In this document: positions 59,301 to 64,000 of the stretch, piece after piece
How positions within the stretch are numbered: the stretch's first letter is position 1
How the letters are laid out: the number at the start of each line of letters is the position of its first letter
Source: Lineus longissimus
Lineage: Eukaryota; Nemertea; Pilidiophora; Heteronemertea; Lineidae
DNA length: 64,000 nt
Assembly: GCF_910592395.1 (NCBI RefSeq)
Contig: NC_088314.1
Location: forward strand, 20,108,070-20,172,069
Direction: 5' to 3'
Position numbers and translations under genes: made by a program
Notes under the pieces: generated by a model
What the model saw: only the letters and a program-made list of their open reading frames with translations
What the model was told of the DNA's origin: nothing
The model's database searches: none

Positions 59301-62300
59301 TGTAAGCAAGTTTCAAATCTCTTTTCCTGTCAGAGTTAGTGTGACTTGTAGGGTTTTAGCCCCAGGAGCTTTGTTTGTTGGTGTAGTAATGAGGAGCCTC
59401 GTTGCCAAGTGGTTAACACTGCTGGCAGCCACACAGTACGACCCGGTTTCAATCTGAGGGAGAAACCAGGATTGTATATCTGGTTGAATTGGCGTGGCTT
59501 TCAAGAAACTCGCTCTTTACAGTCCTTTGAATGAGACGGAAAACCGGGGGTCTTTTTATCTGGTGTCTATGCCAGGGCAAGCCAAATACCTCACCAAGTG
59601 AGAAACATGAGTAGCTTGTGTGGACTCGACCTCTGGCGGGAGATTGACTCCCTGGAGAATAGCACCTGCAGCCTCCCAAGTGCAGAGTGAATACTGAAAT
59701 AACGAAGGTGAAGCAATTTTGGGGGCCCACACAGAACTAAAAGAGGAGTGTAAAGGATTATTCCATCTCCATTCTCTCTTGGACTTGCAGATGCTGTGAC
59801 AATTGTGAGGAATGGTACCATGGCGACTGTATCAATGTCAACGAGAAGGAAGCGAAGTCAATCAAGGCGTTCTTCTGTCAAATCTGCCGAGGTGAGAAAT
59901 GGTGCAGAAAATGCCATGAGAAGTGTTGTATTTGATAACACAGCTATGACATGTACGGTACATCTGAGGTTTTTCCTTCTGTTGAGGGTTTACCATATGA
60001 AGCATCTCTTTAGCTGGGAAAACTAAAGCAAGTAGAACTCCTTCAGAATGAAGTGAAGGCCCATCTAAAACATGATAGGGTGGCTGTTCTCAGGAGAAAG
60101 AAGAAGAGACTATGGACAATCGCTTGTTCACAGTATGAAATCTCATTTTTAGTGAGGTCCATCTTTTTTCTTACAGAGAAGAACCCAGCCCTCAAAATCA
60201 AATACAAAGTGAAGAAAGAAAAGTATTGGAAGAAAGGTGTTAGCGATACCAGTGACTTGGAACCAGGCTCAAAATACACCAGGGTAGGTTTTCCGATTCT
60301 GGTAGTTTTAGGTATGAGCTATAAGCAGAATTAGCTCAATACCATCCTTTGTCTTAGGACCTCAGGCCACTACAAGTCCACCTCAAGAGGTTGAACATGG
60401 CTGAGTCCAGAAGGCATCAGTGCAACACATCAGGTCAGAGACCAGAACATGCTCTCCAGAACTGCCCACTCTGGGACACTGAGGGATAGGCCACATGGTC
60501 ATACGGTGCAGCAATGGAGATAAAGTTCTGGGGATCGAGGGGGAAGCTCACTACTTGTTTAAAACCTATTCTTTGTCTGCATATTCATTGAGGTGTGGTT
60601 TCTATTTAGCTATCGGCCAAGAAGAAGTCCACCAGAAGATGTGGCGAGTGCATGGCGTGTTCCAAGACGACCGATTGCGGCCGATGCGACTTCTGTAAGG
60701 ATATGAAGAAGTTTGGAGGACTCAACAAAATCAGGCAGAAGTGTCGATTGAGGCAGTGCCTTAATTTTGTGAGTACGAGTATATCGGAACAGAAGGTTTG
60801 AGGGTTGTCCTGGAGAGAGGGAATATGAGACGCTGAAAACCGGGCTGTTGGTTGAGGCCCTGTGTACCAGCCTGTGTTCCATTTTCTGTGCGATCGTGAT
60901 TTGGAAACTTATTTTCAGCAATTTCTGTTGGGTTTAGTTAATCCTTTGGAGAGTTATAATTTTCTTTGACCCTGAAATCCTTTTTTCCACATCGCTTATC
61001 GTGGACACACAGAGAAAATTAAAAAGAATTTTGAGAATATTTTTCGCATGCATTTTGCCAGTACATTTCCAGTTTCCAAATTTCAGGGTCACTCACAGTC
61101 TAGATGTACAGGCAAACAGGTGTGTATGAGCGAGTTCAATTTTTTCTGCGTCTGAATTGGACAGTATTTTAGAGGGTGATGCATATTAAGAATACGTGGG
61201 AACTTTTTTGCAACGGTAGATGTGTCTCAGTATAAAAACTGAATAGTCCGGACAATTTTTAAAAGTCTTGGGAAGTGACTGAGGTTTGGATGTATGATGT
61301 TACTGTGTGTAGGTTTCAACAGGTACAAATGCTCACTGGGCCATCAAGTGCCGGTCGGTTCCCCACAGCCCATTATCATTGTACACATTTGATATTTTCA
61401 GGGGCTTGCAATATCGGCAAACGGCAGCGACACCCCCACATCCCACCGTTCAAAATCACAGGATTCCGGATCAGAATTTGGGGAATTTCCAGAGTAAGTC
61501 TAAAAATTCAAAAAAAAACTTCCCCAGTCCGATTTTCCTGAAAAAGATAGCTGATGACTGTAATCAATTTAAACATTGTAATCGTGGCATTTTCTGAGGT
61601 GAATTAACTCTGTCTATTCTCTATGATTTCAGCGATTTCTTATCCGGATTGACGGAAAATATCATGCGTTCAAAATCGTCGTCTGATTGGAGCTCGCCGC
61701 CGAGGAAGAAGACGAAGCGAGAAGAAAAGGAGAAGAAGAAACATCATCGCAAGGAGAAGAAACAAAAAGAGGTAGGTTCCCCAACACTGTGTGGAGAGAA
61801 CAGGTTTGCCATTTCTATGAGAAGAAAAAAAATTTAGTCACCATGGGTCCCGCTCCCACTCTATAATGTAATCCAACTTGTCATCATATATAATTTGCCC
61901 AATGGTGACACTTTTGCTCAATTTTCAATTTGATGCATTTTTCAGTCCAAGTCTAAATCAAAACATTCCAGACACCAATCAAAATCTTACGACCTTGACA
62001 TTGAATTTGAGCGCCCCCTATTTGAAGATGTCGACGACTCGATGAAGCAGTGCTATGGCCCGGGGTGTGCGGAGATTGCTCGTCCGGGATCCAAGTATTG
62101 CTCAGATGACTGTGGAATGAAACTTGCCACAAAGTAAGCGGAAGTTTGGCTAAGAAAGTGTTCTCAGCCAGGAGTATTGTCCTTCAAGATTTAGATATAG
62201 TCTTAACTATTAATCTTTGGGTAATATAAAGTATCGCAGAATAATCACAAACATTTTTTACTGAATAGTCTGTTAAACAGGCCAGCATTTCGAAGTCACA

Positions 62301-64000
62301 CTTGTGAGATGCTTTGGGCTGACAAAACAATTACAGATACACATGACAACTATCTTACAGATGGGCTATACCTTCTGTGATGAAATCGTTCCAAATTTCA
62401 GTCGTATATTTGAGATCCTTCCCCAGCGTATTCAGCAGTGGCAGTCATCGCCCTGTATAGCAGAGGACAACAACAAGAAGGAGCTTGAGAAGATTCGTCG
62501 CAGCCAGCTCGACGCCCGCCAGAAACTCGGTGAACTGGACCTGAAACACCAGGAGCTGGACGCCCTGATCGAACGAGCGAAACATGCCTCGATAGCCCCG
62601 GAGCAGGACGTAAGTTCAACCTTTGATTTCTGTGTTTGATAGTACCGGTACTGGAGGTTTTGGTTTGACCACTGCTAACAGCGGGGCCGAAATGCTGGCC
62701 AAAACCTGAGGTGGGAATTTGGGGTGAAATAATCCGTCAAAGTGATTTTGTAGTGGCCAACGGACCAACAATCCATTTCATTGATCACTTCAGTAACTAT
62801 ATCTAACGATATTTCAGAATACGGAGGGTGATGAGGAAGCTGAGTTGAGTGTCTACTGCGTCACATGCGGCCATGAAATCAGTCAAAAGGGGGCGCTAAA
62901 ACACATGGAGAAATGTTTTGCCAAGGTAAGTTGTGGAAAGTGAGAGCTCTTTCCAAGTCAAATTCTTCTGTCAGTGGATGTCACGAGGGGAGCAGCGGCC
63001 TTCAGGTGTTCCTCTGCCCCCCAGTTTCTTCTTGACATTCTAATCCTCCGATCCGACCAGGTCGTTCTCCGCTTGACTTCAAATAGAGCGCGGTCTTGGA
63101 GGATGTAGTGTACGGCCTGTTCATCTGTCCACATCGGAAGAGTTTTCCACCTGATCTTCTGTAGGTGGCTACACAATCCACACTCTTCTGTGTGATGACG
63201 GTAGACATGGTCAATGATGTAGTTTTACTGAGAATATTTGATTTCTCATTCGACAGTACGAATCGCAGACATCATTTGGCTCCATCTACAAAACACGAAT
63301 TGAAGGCAACTCGATGTTTTGTGATTACTACAACGCATCACAGAAGACCTACTGCAAGAGACTCAAGGTCTTGTGTCCGGAACATAGCAAGGAACCAAAG
63401 GTGAGGCCAACTTTTGTACATCTTGTGCCCAGGTAACATGAAAAGTTTCTTTCAAAAGAGGGATTGACAGCGCTATGATGATGGCTTCAAAACATCTTGG
63501 CCACACAGTGTTATCACTTGCTTCGAACCATCCCCCATGATAGGAGAACATACTGTCGTCTGGAAAGTTCCTTGTTGGAAACAGGGATAGCAGTACGGTA
63601 ATGATAAAATAAAAGCTAGCTATATTATTTTTCTGAATTTTTAGGTCAGTCAAGATGAAGTGTGCGGTTGTCCACTCGTGTCAAACGTCTTCGAAGAAAC
63701 GGGGGAATTCTGCCGAGCGCCAAAAAGGAAATGCAATAAACACTTCTGCTGGGAGAAGCTGAGGAGAGCTGAAATCGACATGGAACGAGTACGACAGGTA
63801 AATAGCATCACTTGCTCAAAATCACCCAGTTTGCCCACGGTTCCACTCTACTACATTCTCATTCTGTTTTGTGTTTTTTTCCAGTGGCTCAAGCTTGATG
63901 AACTCTTTGAGGAGGAGCGCAATATCAGAATGGCAATGGCGAGCCGGGCCGGCGTGCTCGGCCTCATGCTGCATCAGACCATCGATCATGACCCTCTCAA
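56368..64000 (+). CDS. CXXC1: CXXC-type zinc finger protein 1 (CFP1), partial at 3' end
   Basis: Thirteen exons: 56368-56373 (ATG TCT only), 59171-59301, 59791-59891, 60177-60283, 60610-60768, 61402-61493, 61633-61771, 61946-62133, 62402-62609, 62818-62925, 63257-63400, 63645-63797 and 63885-64000 (open end). About 550 aa are visible; human CXXC1 is 656. PHD finger: [34 protein letters not shown]; it binds H3K4me3. CXXC domain: [20 protein letters not shown] then KDMKKFGG and RQKCRLRQC, eight Cys for two zincs, binding unmethylated CpG. A basic linker follows, then the SET1-interacting C-terminal part with [52 protein letters not shown] and [15 protein letters not shown]. It is the DNA-reading subunit of SETD1/COMPASS. 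Confidence 0.96.
56374..59170. other. CXXC1 intron 1 (2.8 kb)
   Basis: The donor GTAAGTATG directly follows the second codon, and the acceptor is TTCTCAATTCCAG at 59170. Inside I see AT-rich sequence, a short repeat of (C)ATCATAGAATCT near 58980-59070, a 23-bp tandem duplication near 58805-58845 (TTTTAAGTGGAATCATCA), and a copy of a short repeat at 56773-56806 shared with 34876-34907. No other gene is supported. Confidence 0.7.
59388..59680 (+). mobile_element. tRNA-derived SINE in CXXC1 intron 2
   Basis: GAGGAGCCTCGTTGCCAAGT GGTTAACACTGCTGGCAGCC has a tRNA A box, and GGTTTCAATCT about 40 bp later resembles a B box. The body follows with GAGACGGAAAACCGGGGGTC, TGGTGTCTATGCCAGGGCAA and TCAC(C)AAGTGAGAAACATG. 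The tRNA head with a conserved GACG(T)AAAACCG-type core is typical of SINEs in marine invertebrates. The exact 3' end is uncertain. Confidence 0.7.

Overview
The window is bilaterian nuclear DNA, most likely from a marine invertebrate and plausibly a lophotrochozoan; I cannot name the species. The evidence is intron-rich genes with GT-AG splice sites and intron lengths of about 0.1-3 kb, orthologues that are collinear with vertebrate proteins exon by exon, spliceosomal U5 RNA and a Pol III tRNA gene, and many small foldback or MITE-like elements and tRNA-derived repeats. The short palindromic word ACATGTA also recurs throughout. There are no operons, phages, CRISPR arrays or bacterial features.

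Layout. 1-251 (-): 5' end of a PIM-family Ser/Thr kinase. 0.4-5.9 kb: gene-poor, with a perfect-looking foldback (1946-2109) and an 11-unit, about 74-bp minisatellite (3.88-4.64 kb). 5.99-12.18 kb (-): OTUD5 deubiquitinase, 10 coding exons. 12.7-13.3 kb: tRNA-Glu(UUC) and a U5 snRNA gene. 13.6-14.3 kb (-): weak hypothetical two-exon gene. 17.86-23.17 kb (+): unrecognised three-exon gene whose long last exon changes frame near 22.43 kb. 24.55-25.79 kb (-): EBP sterol isomerase. 26.20-33.15 kb (+): BAP1 ubiquitin hydrolase. 35.01-37.70 kb (+): quinone-oxidoreductase-like protein. 39.16-40.84 kb (-): DCPS. 41.57-45.42 kb (+): TMEM168. 45.4-50.2 kb: UTRs, intergenic DNA and a 125-bp tandem repeat. 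50.18-55.96 kb (-): DRP1/DNM1L. 56.37-64.0 kb (+): CXXC1/CFP1, running off the end.

The genes do not form one pathway, but the arrangement is informative. Three pairs are divergent with short shared promoters (EBP/BAP1 about 0.41 kb, DCPS/TMEM168 about 0.72 kb, DRP1/CXXC1 about 0.41 kb). PIM kinase, OTUD5 and EBP lie within 26 kb of each other; human PIM2, OTUD5 and EBP all lie in Xp11.23, with PIM2 and OTUD5 adjacent, so this looks like ancient conserved microsynteny. The most novel items are the unrecognised gene at 17.86-23.17 kb with its apparent frameshift, a putative 15-nt microexon in BAP1, and a possible RIIa-like exon near 0.9 kb.

Exon boundaries were derived by hand from splice motifs, reading-frame continuity and remembered family sequence. 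No alignment or database search was run.
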